Source: VXNE01 sp963664635 (lineage in GTDB: Bacteria; Pseudomonadota; Gammaproteobacteria; Pseudomonadales; Azotimanducaceae). Taken from it: a stretch of 64,000 bases of DNA. Within the stretch, counting starts at the first letter, position 1, and the number at the start of each line of letters is the position of its first letter. The notes under the pieces were generated by a model. It was not told where the DNA came from. It worked only from the letters and a program-made list of their open reading frames with translations, and ran no database searches. The stretch lies in contig OY761542.1 of NCBI GenBank assembly GCA_963664635.1, forward strand, positions 4,402,001 through 4,466,000, given 5' to 3'. The translations under genes and the position numbers were made by a program. Shown one piece after another: positions 38,619 to 47,219 of the stretch.

Positions 38619-40208
38619 CTACCCGGTCACCCGGTTGACTTCAGCCAGCGAGGTGACCCCCGTCACGGCCTTCCTGAGCCCCGCGCGCCGCAGATCCTCG
38701 AAGCCCTGGCGCCGTGCTTCGGTCGCCAGGCGCAGGCTGTCGCCCTCGTCCATGACGACCCGCGCGAGTTCCGGGGTGACTTCCAGCACTTCGTAGATGC
38801 CGACGCGCCCGCGATACCCGTTGCGGCACTCGGCGCATCCAGCGGTGTTCGCCTCGAACAGTTGCAGACCCGCGTCGAGATCGGCGTGCGCGAAACCTTC
38901 CCGCAGCAGCGTCTCGTCCGGGATCGCCGCCGCCCGGCGACAGGCCGGACACAGCCGGCGCGCCAGCCGTTGCGCGATGACGAGGCCGAGCGATGTCGCC
39001 AGGTTGAACGCCGCGACCCCCATGTTGCGCAGGCGGGTCATGGTCTCGGCCGCGGAGTTGGTGTGCAGCGTGGCCAGGACGAGGTGCCCCGTCTGCGCCG
39101 CCTTGACCGCGATGTCCGCGGTCTCGAGGTCCCGGATCTCTCCCACCATGAGGACGTCCGGGTCCTGCCGCAGGAACGCGCGCATGGCCACCGCGAAGTC
39201 GAGGCCCACGCGGTGGTTGACGTGCACCTGGTTGACGCCCTCGAGATGCATCTCCACCGGGTCCTCCACCGTGGCGATGTTGCGGCCCGGTTCGTTCAGG
39301 AGATGCAGCCCGGCGTACAGCGTCACGGTCTTGCCGCTGCCCGTCGGTCCCGTCACCACGATCATCCCCTGCGGGCGCCGCAGCGCGGCCCGGTAGCGCG
39401 CTTCCTGCTCGGGCTCGAAGCCGAGTTCGTCGATGCCTGTACGGGCGCTCGACGCATCGAGAATCCTGAGGACGACTTTCTCGCCGAAGAGCGTCGGCAG
39501 CGTGTTGACGCGGAAGTCCGCCACCCGGGTACCGCCAAGGCGCAGGCGGATGCGCCCGTCCTGCGGCACGCGCCGCTCCGAGATGTCGAGCCCCGCCATC
39601 ACCTTGAGCCGTGCCGCCAGCCTGGCCGCCAGATTGCGCGGCGGACGCCGCACTTCCCGGAGGATGCCGTCGGTCCGAAAGCGCACGCGGCAGGCGCGTT
39701 CGTACGGTTCGAGATGCACGTCGGAGGCGCCGCTGCGCACCGCCTCGAGCAGGAGCCCGTTCACGAAGCGGACTACCGGCGCGTCGTCGGCACCCCCGGT
39801 CGTCAGCTCGCTTGCCGCGGGCTCCTCCTCCGGGACTTCGAGGTCCAGGTCCGGCAGGCCGTCCTCGTGCGCCAGCACGACCGGGGATCCCTGCTCGCGC
39901 AACGCTTCCATGGCGCCGGCCAACGCTTCGGGCTCGACCACCACCGGCTCCACGTCCAGGCCGGTCTGGAACTGGATCTCGTCCAGGGCCCGGCTGTCGG
40001 CAGGGTCGGCCGTGGCCAGGTAGAGCGTTCGCCCGCGACGTACCAGCGGCAGCACGCCGTGCTTGCGGATGAGCGCTTCATCGACATCGACATCGACGGC
40101 CGTCGCCGCGCTGGTGTCGAGATCGAACGCCCGCACATCGAGGGCCGGGACTCCGAATCTCCGCGCAATGGCGACCGCTCGTCCCGCGGCCGGGCTCTCT
40201 TCGTGCAA
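38619..40208 (-). CDS. pilB: Type IV pilus extension ATPase PilB
   Basis: Hexameric secretion ATPase that powers pilus growth. N-terminal GSPII_E_N domain (to about 130), arginine/Asp box region, Walker A TGPTGSGKTVTLYAGL (about residue 286), Asp box VEDPVE, Walker B VLMVGEIRDLETAD and His box HLVLATLHTN. The tetracysteine zinc motif (CPACRRA ... CAECRNG) is present. 529 residues. The TTG start at 40208 follows GGGAGG and is the only good start because a stop lies in frame a short way upstream. Divergent from the pilin genes. No pilT in the window. Confidence 0.95.
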   Translation of the reverse strand: MHEESPAAGRAVAIARRFGVPALDVRAFDLDTSAATAVDVDVDEALIRKHGVLPLVRRGRTLYLATADPADSRALDEIQFQTGLDVEPVVVEPEALAGAMEALREQGSPVVLAHEDGLPDLDLEVPEEEPAASELTTGGADDAPVVRFVNGLLLEAVRSGASDVHLEPYERACRVRFRTDGILREVRRPPRNLAARLAARLKVMAGLDISERRVPQDGRIRLRLGGTRVADFRVNTLPTLFGEKVVLRILDASSARTGIDELGFEPEQEARYRAALRRPQGMIVVTGPTGSGKTVTLYAGLHLLNEPGRNIATVEDPVEMHLEGVNQVHVNHRVGLDFAVAMRAFLRQDPDVLMVGEIRDLETADIAVKAAQTGHLVLATLHTNSAAETMTRLRNMGVAAFNLATSLGLVIAQRLARRLCPACRRAAAIPDETLLREGFAHADLDAGLQLFEANTAGCAECRNGYRGRVGIYEVLEVTPELARVVMDEGDSLRLATEARRQGFEDLRRAGLRKAVTGVTSLAEVNRVTG

Positions 40209-40483
40209 CCTGCCTCCCGTCGGAATACCCCTTCGCGACGGATTCTAGAAAGGCGGCCGGCCTCCGGTAATCGGCATCCTCCGCAAACCGTGTGGGACAT
40301 CGCCGGAATGCGGGCCTCCCGTGGGCCGAGACGGCGCGGTCGAGCCGACTTCCGCTTACGTCACCCGCAGGCAATGTCCTACAGGTCATTGCGCAATCGC
40401 GGACCCGCCGGAGAGAACGCCCGATTTACCATGGTCGCCCCGGACCAGGGTCCGCCACCGCAGGATGTCCAGGAGCCAAACCC

Positions 40484-40945
40484 ATGCCACGTCCATCCGG
40501 TTTCACGCTGATCGAACTGATGATCGTCGTTGCCATCGCCGGCATCCTGGCGGCGGTCGCGCTGCCCCTCTACCGGGACTACGTACAGAACGCCAACATG
40601 GCCAGGGTGAACACGCACTACGAGGAAGCGGCGGGCTTCGTCGAGGCCGAGTTCCGCAAGATACGGGCCGAACTGGCGATGAACGTCCGCACCGCCGCGC
40701 AACAGGACGAACTCCTGTCCAACGAGTTCTGGATCGAGCGCCTGTCGGCAAGCGGCGGGACCGCGCCCGGCGGCGGCCCTCCCTACGTCGAGGGGCTGAC
40801 CGGAGACACCGGACAGGGTCAGGTCGGCGTTGCGGAAGCCGGCGCCATCGCGGGAGCAGGCGACTACGCGGTGGTCCTGACGCGCCCCGCGTACGGGGAC
40901 TTCTCGGCCAGCGTCCAGCGCACCGTCAGGTGGGAGGACCTTTGA
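40484..40945 (+). CDS. Type IV pilin (PilA-like)
   Basis: Prepilin of 153 residues with a six-residue leader ending in Gly and mature start FTLIELMIVVAIAGILAAVA, the class III signal that PilD cuts; the Glu at mature position 5 is present. The hydrophobic helix is followed by a short globular part without the usual C-terminal cysteine pair. ATG 40484 follows AGGAG. Overlaps the next pilin gene by 4 nt. Could be a major or minor pilin; the C-terminus is atypical for a major subunit. Confidence 0.85.
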   Translation: MPRPSGFTLIELMIVVAIAGILAAVALPLYRDYVQNANMARVNTHYEEAAGFVEAEFRKIRAELAMNVRTAAQQDELLSNEFWIERLSASGGTAPGGGPPYVEGLTGDTGQGQVGVAEAGAIAGAGDYAVVLTRPAYGDFSASVQRTVRWEDL

Positions 40946-41343
40946 CCGCCCCGCGCGCCGGCGGCCGGGGCGTCACGCTGATCGAGCTGATGATCGCGCT
41001 GGCGATACTCGCGGCCGTCGCCGCGATCGCGCTGCCCGCCTACCGGGACTACGTCGAAACCGCCGCCGTCGGCGTGCTCGTCGCCGAAGTCGCCACGATG
41101 GAGATGTTCCAGGAAGACACCAGGCTGCGCACCGGGTCCTACGGCGCCGGCGCCTGGAACCCAGCCGCGGGGGACGCCTCGCTCGCCGACTCGACTGGTT
41201 GGACGCCCCGCGACCGTGACGGGACGGTCTACGCCGTCGTCGTCGAGAACGGCAGCTACCGGGTCACGGCCACCGACGTGGAAGGCCGCACGGTCTGCCG
41301 CGTCATGCCCGCGCGGCGGCCGTGCCAGGGAAGCTCTGATTGA
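40942..41343 (+). CDS. Type IV pilin-like protein
   Basis: Second prepilin, 133 residues, with leader TAPRAGGRG and mature start VTLIELMIALAILAAVAAIA, where Val replaces the usual Phe at mature +1. A cysteine pair near the C-terminus (CRVMPARRPC) fits the disulfide loop of PilA/PilE proteins. The TTG start overlaps the previous stop (TTGA) and follows GGGAGG, so translation is coupled. Probably a pilin or minor pilin. Confidence 0.85.
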   Translation: MTAPRAGGRGVTLIELMIALAILAAVAAIALPAYRDYVETAAVGVLVAEVATMEMFQEDTRLRTGSYGAGAWNPAAGDASLADSTGWTPRDRDGTVYAVVVENGSYRVTATDVEGRTVCRVMPARRPCQGSSD

Positions 41344-41422
41344 GAGCTTCCCCAGCGCGGCACAGGGATGTGCCGCCGATGCGACCTGATCAAGTCCATG
41401 GATGGACTTGATCAGGGCTTCC
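41328..41422 (-). repeat. Dispersed palindromic repeat, family 1, copy C with extra hairpin
   Basis: On the minus strand this matches copy B closely (GGAAGCCCTGATCAAGTCC, then the mirrored arm and GGTCG). The hairpin is CCTGATCAAGTCCA and TGGACTTGATCAGG around TGGA at 41386-41417. A second perfect hairpin GGGAAGCTCT-N5-AGAGCTTCCC at 41328-41352 spans the pilin stop codon. Confidence 0.85.
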
Positions 41423-41591
41423 TTGGAGTGCGGGTGGCGTGGGCGTCTACGCTCCCCGAGAAAGGGCCACCGCGCAAGCCCCTCGCTCCCTCCTCGTTCC
41501 CTCCTCGTTCCGAAAGGCACAGCTCGAAGGGACCGTTCCCCCGTCTGCGGCGTCGCGCTATGCTTCGCCATCGTCGCGCACTCGCGGAAGC

Positions 41592-41667
41592 GCCGGAATA
41601 GCTCAGTCGGTAGAGCACCGCATTCGTAATGCGGTTGTCCGGAGTTCGAGTCTCCGTTCCGGCACCA
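41592..41667 (+). tRNA. tRNA-Thr (anticodon CGT)
   Basis: A complete 76 nt cloverleaf. Acceptor GCCGGAA pairs with TTCCGGC; D-arm GCTC..GAGC; anticodon stem CCGCA/TGCGG with loop TTCGTAA, giving anticodon CGT (reads ACG); T-arm CGGAG-TTCGAGT-CTCCG. The CCA end is encoded. It stands alone between the pilin genes and nadC. Confidence 0.97.
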
Positions 41668-41685
41668 CTCTCCCCCGCAGACCCC

Positions 41686-42531
41686 TCACTCGAACCGCAT
41701 CGAGAGATCGAGCGGCGCGACCGCCTTCGTGATCGCGCCCACCGAGATGTAGTCGACGCCCGTCCGGGCTATCGCCGCGAGATCGTCCCGTTCGAACCCT
41801 CCCGACGCTTCCAGGCGCACGCCGGTGTCGTTCGCGCGCACCGCCGCGGCCAATTCCTCGACGGTGAAATTGTCCAGCATCACGATGTCCGGCCCGGCAG
41901 CCAACGCCTCCCGGAACTCGGCCATGTCCTCGACCTCCACCTCCAGCGGCAACTCCGGGCGCGCCGCCCGGGCACTCCTGATCGCCGCGCCGATGCCGCC
42001 GGCCGCGTGGATGTGGTTCTCCTTGATGAGGAAGGCGTCGAACAGGCCCATGCGGTGGTTGTGCGCCCCGCCCACCGCCACGGCGTACTTCTGGGCCGCG
42101 CGCAGGCCGGGCACGGTCTTGCGGGTGTCGAGGATCCGTGTGCGCGTGCCCGCTACCGCCGCTGCGCAAGCGCGGGCGGCCGTCGCCGTACCGGAGAGGA
42201 ACTGGACGAAGTTGAGCAGCGTCCGCTCCACCGTCAGCAGGCTCCGCGCCCGCCCGCCCAGACCGAACAGCGCATCGTCCGGGCGCAGGTCGTCGCCGTC
42301 CGTGACCTGCCATTCGATCCGAATGCCGGCGTCGACCTGCGCGCAGACCTCCGTGACCCACGGCGCACCGCAGAAGACACCCGGCGAACGGGAGACGACC
42401 GCGGCGCGCGCGCGCCGGTTCGCGCCGACCAGGGCGGCGGTCACGTCACCGTCGCCCACATCCTCGGCCAGCGCGTCCCGGACGTTGCGCCGCACCACCG
42501 GGGCGGGCGGCGGCTTCACACGGTCACTCAT
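41686..42531 (-). CDS. nadC: Nicotinate-nucleotide pyrophosphorylase (quinolinate phosphoribosyltransferase)
   Basis: NAD synthesis enzyme that turns quinolinate and PRPP into nicotinate mononucleotide and CO2. DALAEDVGDGDVT at the N-terminus, ERTLLNFVQFLSGTAT, TRKTVPGLRAAQKYAV with GGAHNHRMGLFDAFLIKENH and MLDNF are the expected substrate-binding segments. ATG at 42531 (MSDRVKPPP) gives 281 residues. Divergent from ampD, a standard gammaproteobacterial pair beside pilBCD. Confidence 0.96.
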   Translation of the reverse strand: MSDRVKPPPAPVVRRNVRDALAEDVGDGDVTAALVGANRRARAAVVSRSPGVFCGAPWVTEVCAQVDAGIRIEWQVTDGDDLRPDDALFGLGGRARSLLTVERTLLNFVQFLSGTATAARACAAAVAGTRTRILDTRKTVPGLRAAQKYAVAVGGAHNHRMGLFDAFLIKENHIHAAGGIGAAIRSARAARPELPLEVEVEDMAEFREALAAGPDIVMLDNFTVEELAAAVRANDTGVRLEASGGFERDDLAAIARTGVDYISVGAITKAVAPLDLSMRFE

Positions 42532-42557
42532 GGCACACCGTCGCTTATCATCGCGGC

Positions 42558-43142
42558 GTGATTGTAAGCCCCGATCACTGGCTCTCCGGCGCGCGGCGCG
42601 TCCCATCGGAGAACCAGAACGCCCGTCCGGACGCGGACGACATTTCCCTGGTGGTCATTCACGGCATCTCCCTCCCGCCGGGCGAGTTCGGCCGGGGCCT
42701 CGTCGGCGACCTGTTCCGCAACCGGCTGGACCGTGGCGCCGACCCGCGCCTGGCGGACCTTGAGGGCGTCCGGGTTTCCGCCCATCTCTTCCTCGACCGC
42801 GACGGTACGGCCACGCAGTTCGTTCCTTTCGACCGGCGCGCCTGGCACGCCGGCGCATCGAGTTACCGGGGCCGCGCGAACTGCAACGACTTTGCGATCG
42901 GCATCGAACTCGAGGGCGCCGACCAGGTGGCCTACACCGAGGCGCAGTACGCCAGCCTCGCCGCCGTCCTCGACGCCCTCGCGCGCCGCTATCCGCGCCT
43001 CGACCCCGCGGCCATCGTCGGCCACAACGAGGTCGCGCCGGGGCGCAAGACGGACCCCGGCCCCGCGTTCGACTGGCGGCGCGTGATCCGGTCCGCGGCC
43101 GGGCCGGAGCGTGGCGGGTCCGACTCCGTCGAGGGCTTATAA
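42558..43142 (+). CDS. ampD: 1,6-anhydro-N-acetylmuramyl-L-alanine amidase AmpD
   Basis: Cytoplasmic zinc amidase of cell-wall recycling; removes the peptide from anhydro-muropeptides. Zinc ligands His35 (LVVIHGISLP), His156 and Asp166 (VGHNEVAPGRKTDPGPAFDW) are present with the catalytic Lys164. 194 residues. GTG start at 42558, 26 nt from the divergent nadC start. It works with AmpG, encoded at 47-49 kb. Confidence 0.96.
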   Translation: MIVSPDHWLSGARRVPSENQNARPDADDISLVVIHGISLPPGEFGRGLVGDLFRNRLDRGADPRLADLEGVRVSAHLFLDRDGTATQFVPFDRRAWHAGASSYRGRANCNDFAIGIELEGADQVAYTEAQYASLAAVLDALARRYPRLDPAAIVGHNEVAPGRKTDPGPAFDWRRVIRSAAGPERGGSDSVEGL

Positions 43143-43182
43143 TCCGCTGCGCACCGACCGACCGCGGCCGCTACGGACGACG

Positions 43183-45855
43183 ATGGACTACCCGAGGGGC
43201 CTCCAGGACATCGACCCGGACGAGACCCGCGAGTGGCTCGAGGCCCTCGAACACGTCCTCGAGCACGGCGGGACGGATCGGGCCAACTTCCTGCTGGAAC
43301 GCCTCTCCGCACGGATGACGCAGACCGGCGCCCGACTGCCGTACACGATCACCACCCCGTACCGGAACACCATCCCCGCCACCGAGGAAGCCTTCATGCC
43401 GGGCGACCTCTTCATGGAGCGGCGCATCCGCTCCCTGATCCGCTGGAACGCGCTGGCAATGGTCGTCCGTGCGAATCGGGGCGACGGAGACCTCGGCGGC
43501 CACATCTCGACGTTCGCCTCCGCGGCCACGCTGTACGACGTCGGCTTCAACTACTTCTTCCGCGGGCCCACCGAAGAGCAGGCCGGCGACCTGATCTACT
43601 TCCAGGGGCACAGCGCGCCGGGGATCTACGCCCGATCCTTCCTGGAGGGTCGGTTGAACGAGGCACAGCTCGACCGTTTCCGGCGCGAGGTCGACGGCCG
43701 CGGGCTGTCTTCCTATCCCCATCCGTGGCTGATGCCGGACTACTGGCAGTTTCCCACGGTGTCGATGGGCCTCGGGGCGATCCAGGCGATCTACCAGGCC
43801 CACATCATGAAGTACCTCGACCGCCGCGGACTCCTTCCGATGGAGGATCGCAAGGTCTGGGCGTTCCTCGGCGACGGCGAGTGCGACGAGCCCGAGTCCC
43901 TCGGCGCGTTGGCGCTCGCCGGCCGCGAGCGGCTGGACAACCTCATCTTCGTCGTCAACTGCAACCTGCAGCGGCTGGACGGGCCCGTGCGCGGCAACGG
44001 CAAGATCATCCAGGAACTCGAGGGCGAGTTCCGCGGCGCCGGATGGAACGTCATCAAGGTCGTCTGGGGCCGCCTCTGGGACCCCCTGCTCGCCAAGGAC
44101 GCCACCGGACTGCTGCTACAGCGGATGAACGAGACGGTCGACGGGGAGTATCAGAACTACAAGGCGAAGGGCGGCGGCTACACGCGCGACCATTTCTTCG
44201 GGCGTCACCCGGAACTGCTGGAACTCGTCCACCACCTGTCGGACGACGACATCATGCGCCTCAACCGGGGCGGTCACGATCCGTTCAAGGTGTTCGCGGC
44301 ATATCACGCCGCACTGCACCATACCGGGGAGCCGACGGTCATCCTGGCAAAGACCGTCAAGGGCTACGGAATGGGCGACGCCGGCGAGTCCGAGAACACC
44401 ACCCACCAGGTCAAGAAACTCGATCTCGACGACCTCAAGCACTTTCGCGACCGCTTCGACGTGCCCCTCACCGACGAGGAACTCGAGAGCGTCCCCTACT
44501 ACCGGCCCGGCGACGACGCCCCGGAGACCGTCTACCTGAAGCGGCAGCGGGAACGGCTGGGCGGGCCGCTCCCCGCCCGGGTCGTCGACCCGTCGGAAAT
44601 CGCCATGCCGGGCCTGGACGTCTTCGGGCCGCATCTGCGGGGCACCGGCAAGCGCGCGGTCTCGACGACCATGTCATTCGTGCGCATGCTCTCGACGTTG
44701 GCCCGCGACAAGACGATCGGCGAGCGCGTCGTGCCCATCGTTCCGGACGAGGCGCGCACGTTCGGGATGGAGGGCATGTTCCGCCAACTGGGGATCTACT
44801 CCTCGGAAGGCCAGCTCTATGAACCGGAGGATCACGGCGAGATCGCTTCCTACCGGGAGTCCCTCGACGGACAGATGCTCGAGGAAGGCATCAACGAAGC
44901 CGGCGCCTTCTCGGCCTGGCTCGCGGCCGCCACCTCCTACAGTACCCACCGTTTTACCCTCATCCCCTTCTACATCTTCTACTCCATGTTCGGCTTCCAG
45001 CGGGTGGGCGACCTCGCTTGGGCGGCCGGCGACACCCAGGCGCGCGGGTTCCTGCTCGGAGCGACCGCCGGCAGGACGACCCTGAACGGCGAAGGGCTGC
45101 AGCACCAGGACGGCCACAGTCACGTGCTGGCGTCCACGATTCCGAACTGCGTCGCCTACGACCCCTGCTACGCTTACGAACTGGCGGTCATCCTGCACGA
45201 CGGGCTGCGCCGCATGTACGCCGAACGGGAGCGGGTCTTCTTCTACATCACCCTGATGAACGAGAACTACGAGCAGCCGCCCATGCCGGACGGCGCCGCG
45301 GACGGCATCCTCAGGGGCATGTACCGCGTGCGCACCCGCGGGGCGTTCGAGGACCAGGGGCCGAGACGGGTGCGCCTGCTCGGCAGCGGCGTCATTCTGC
45401 GCGAGGTGCTCGCGGCGGCGGAACGCCTGCTCGAGGAGTACGACGTCGCCAGCGAGGTCTGGAGCGTCACCAGCTTCACGGAGCTCGCCCGCGACGGCGC
45501 GGACGCGGAACGCTGGAACCTGCTCCATCCCGGCGAGGAGCCGCGCCGCGGCCACGCCGCCCGCTGCCTCGACGGGGACGTCCCCGTCGTGGCCTCCACC
45601 GACTACGTCCGCGCCCAGGCCGAGTCGATCCGGGGCCACTTCGACGCGCCCTACCGGGTACTGGGCACCGACGGCTTCGGGCGCAGCGACACCCGCGCCA
45701 GACTGCGCCACTTCTTCGAGGTCGACGAGAAGTTCGTGACCCTCGCCGCCCTCGAGCAGCTCGCGCGGCGCCAGGTCCTTCCCGAAGCCGGCCTCGCCCA
45801 AGCCCTGCGGGATCTCGACATCGACGCCGACAAGCCGAACCCGAGGTGTACGTGA
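43183..45855 (+). CDS. aceE: Pyruvate dehydrogenase E1 component AceE (homodimeric)
   Basis: Thiamine-diphosphate enzyme that decarboxylates pyruvate and loads the acetyl group on E2 lipoyl. 890 residues, the homodimeric type. Signatures are GHISTFASAATLYDVGFN, the ThDP/Mg motif GDGECDEPES with NLQRLDGPVRGN, TVKGYGMGDAGE and HQDGHSHVLASTIPNC. ATG at 43183. Its stop overlaps the aceF GTG by 4 nt. No lpd gene follows. Confidence 0.97.
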   Translation: MDYPRGLQDIDPDETREWLEALEHVLEHGGTDRANFLLERLSARMTQTGARLPYTITTPYRNTIPATEEAFMPGDLFMERRIRSLIRWNALAMVVRANRGDGDLGGHISTFASAATLYDVGFNYFFRGPTEEQAGDLIYFQGHSAPGIYARSFLEGRLNEAQLDRFRREVDGRGLSSYPHPWLMPDYWQFPTVSMGLGAIQAIYQAHIMKYLDRRGLLPMEDRKVWAFLGDGECDEPESLGALALAGRERLDNLIFVVNCNLQRLDGPVRGNGKIIQELEGEFRGAGWNVIKVVWGRLWDPLLAKDATGLLLQRMNETVDGEYQNYKAKGGGYTRDHFFGRHPELLELVHHLSDDDIMRLNRGGHDPFKVFAAYHAALHHTGEPTVILAKTVKGYGMGDAGESENTTHQVKKLDLDDLKHFRDRFDVPLTDEELESVPYYRPGDDAPETVYLKRQRERLGGPLPARVVDPSEIAMPGLDVFGPHLRGTGKRAVSTTMSFVRMLSTLARDKTIGERVVPIVPDEARTFGMEGMFRQLGIYSSEGQLYEPEDHGEIASYRESLDGQMLEEGINEAGAFSAWLAAATSYSTHRFTLIPFYIFYSMFGFQRVGDLAWAAGDTQARGFLLGATAGRTTLNGEGLQHQDGHSHVLASTIPNCVAYDPCYAYELAVILHDGLRRMYAERERVFFYITLMNENYEQPPMPDGAADGILRGMYRVRTRGAFEDQGPRRVRLLGSGVILREVLAAAERLLEEYDVASEVWSVTSFTELARDGADAERWNLLHPGEEPRRGHAARCLDGDVPVVASTDYVRAQAESIRGHFDAPYRVLGTDGFGRSDTRARLRHFFEVDEKFVTLAALEQLARRQVLPEAGLAQALRDLDIDADKPNPRCT

Positions 45856-47120
45856 CCGCTCGAGAGGTAGTAATTCCGGACATCGGCGACGCCGAGGACG
45901 TCGAGGTCATCGAGCTCTGCGTCGGGCCGGGCGACGGCGTCGCCGTGGACGGCGCCCTGATCGTCATCGAGTCCGACAAGGCCTCCATGGAAGTGCCCTC
46001 GCCCTTCGCGGGCACCGTGACCGAGATCAGGGTGGAGCTCGGCGACCACGTCAACGCCGGCCATGTCGTCGCCCTGCTCGAGGTAACGCAGGAAGCCGCT
46101 GCCGCACGGGTTGTGGACGACGGCGCGCCGGAACCAGGATCAGCCACGGCCAGCGTGGCCGCGGCGCCGCCGCCAGCCGCGCAACCCACGCCGCCGGCGC
46201 CGTCCGAAACCGTCGCGGACGGCACGGACGTCTATGCGGGCCCCGCCGTGCGCCGGCTCGCGAGAGAACTCGGCGTCAGCCTGCGCGATGTCCGAGGCTC
46301 CGGACCGCGGGACAGGATCGTCAAGGACGACGTCAAGGGATTCGTCAAGGCGGCCATGCAGCGCGGCGCGCCATCCGCCGCCCCCGGCCTCCCCAGGATG
46401 CCCGCCATCGATTTCTCCAGGTTCGGCCCGGTGGAAGCAGTTCCGCTCACGCGCATCCGCAACCGGGGTGCGCGCAACCTGCACCGGAGCTGGCTGAACG
46501 TGGTGCACGTCACCCAGCACGACGAGGCGGACGTCACCGACCTCGAGGGGTTCAGGCGCTCGCTGGCCGAGCAGGACGGGGATCGGGGCACGAGGCTGAC
46601 CCTGCTGCCCTTCATCGTGAAGGCGTGCGCCGAAAATCTGGCCGCCTTCCCGCGCGTGTGCGCGTCGCTCAACCCGGACGCGGACGGCCTGATCCTCAAG
46701 CATTACCGCCACATCGGCTTCGCCGTCGACACCGAGGACGGGCTCGTCGTCCCGGTGCTCCGCGATGTCGATCGCAAGGGTGTCCGGGCGCTCGCCGCGG
46801 AGATCGCCGAGCTGTCCGAACGCGCGCGCGCCGGCGGACTCACGCCCGACGAGCTGAGCGGAGGCTGCTTCACCGTGTCCAGTCTCGGCCGGCGGGGCGG
46901 CACCGGCTTCACCCCCATCGTCAACGCCCCGGAAGTGGCCATCCTCGGCGTCGGCCGGCTCGACACGAAACCCCGCTGGAACGGGACGTCCTTCGTGCCG
47001 CGCGCGATGCTGCCGCTGTCCCTCTCCTACGACCACCGCGCCATCAACGGCGTCGAAGGCGGAAACTTCGTCCTGGAACTGACGCGGCTCCTCGCCGACA
47101 TCCGCCGCCTGGTCCTGTAG
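45852..47120 (+). CDS. aceF: Pyruvate dehydrogenase E2, dihydrolipoamide acetyltransferase
   Basis: Core of the pyruvate dehydrogenase complex. One lipoyl domain (residues about 5-78, lipoyl Lys in VIESDKASMEVPSP), an Ala/Pro linker, the E3/E1-binding domain (about 125-160, AGPAVRRLARELGV) and the catalytic domain from about 190. The active-site motif is SYDHRAINGVEGGNF; Asn stands where other E2 enzymes have Asp, as in several gammaproteobacterial AceF. 422 residues, shorter than enzymes with two or three lipoyl domains. GTG start overlaps aceE. Confidence 0.96.
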   Translation: MTAREVVIPDIGDAEDVEVIELCVGPGDGVAVDGALIVIESDKASMEVPSPFAGTVTEIRVELGDHVNAGHVVALLEVTQEAAAARVVDDGAPEPGSATASVAAAPPPAAQPTPPAPSETVADGTDVYAGPAVRRLARELGVSLRDVRGSGPRDRIVKDDVKGFVKAAMQRGAPSAAPGLPRMPAIDFSRFGPVEAVPLTRIRNRGARNLHRSWLNVVHVTQHDEADVTDLEGFRRSLAEQDGDRGTRLTLLPFIVKACAENLAAFPRVCASLNPDADGLILKHYRHIGFAVDTEDGLVVPVLRDVDRKGVRALAAEIAELSERARAGGLTPDELSGGCFTVSSLGRRGGTGFTPIVNAPEVAILGVGRLDTKPRWNGTSFVPRAMLPLSLSYDHRAINGVEGGNFVLELTRLLADIRRLVL

Positions 47121-47219
47121 GGACGGGCTTGTCCCCGCCCGCGGTGGGCTCGTGCACGGTGTCGAGACAGGACGTGCCGGCCAATGCGGTCGGCCATCGG
47201 CGAGTCCTCCTCGGGGTGG

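Noticed and set aside
45852..47120. AceF as catalytically dead because HxxxDG reads HRAING
   Set aside because: From family knowledge, the Asn form is found in active gammaproteobacterial E2 proteins, so this is not evidence of loss.
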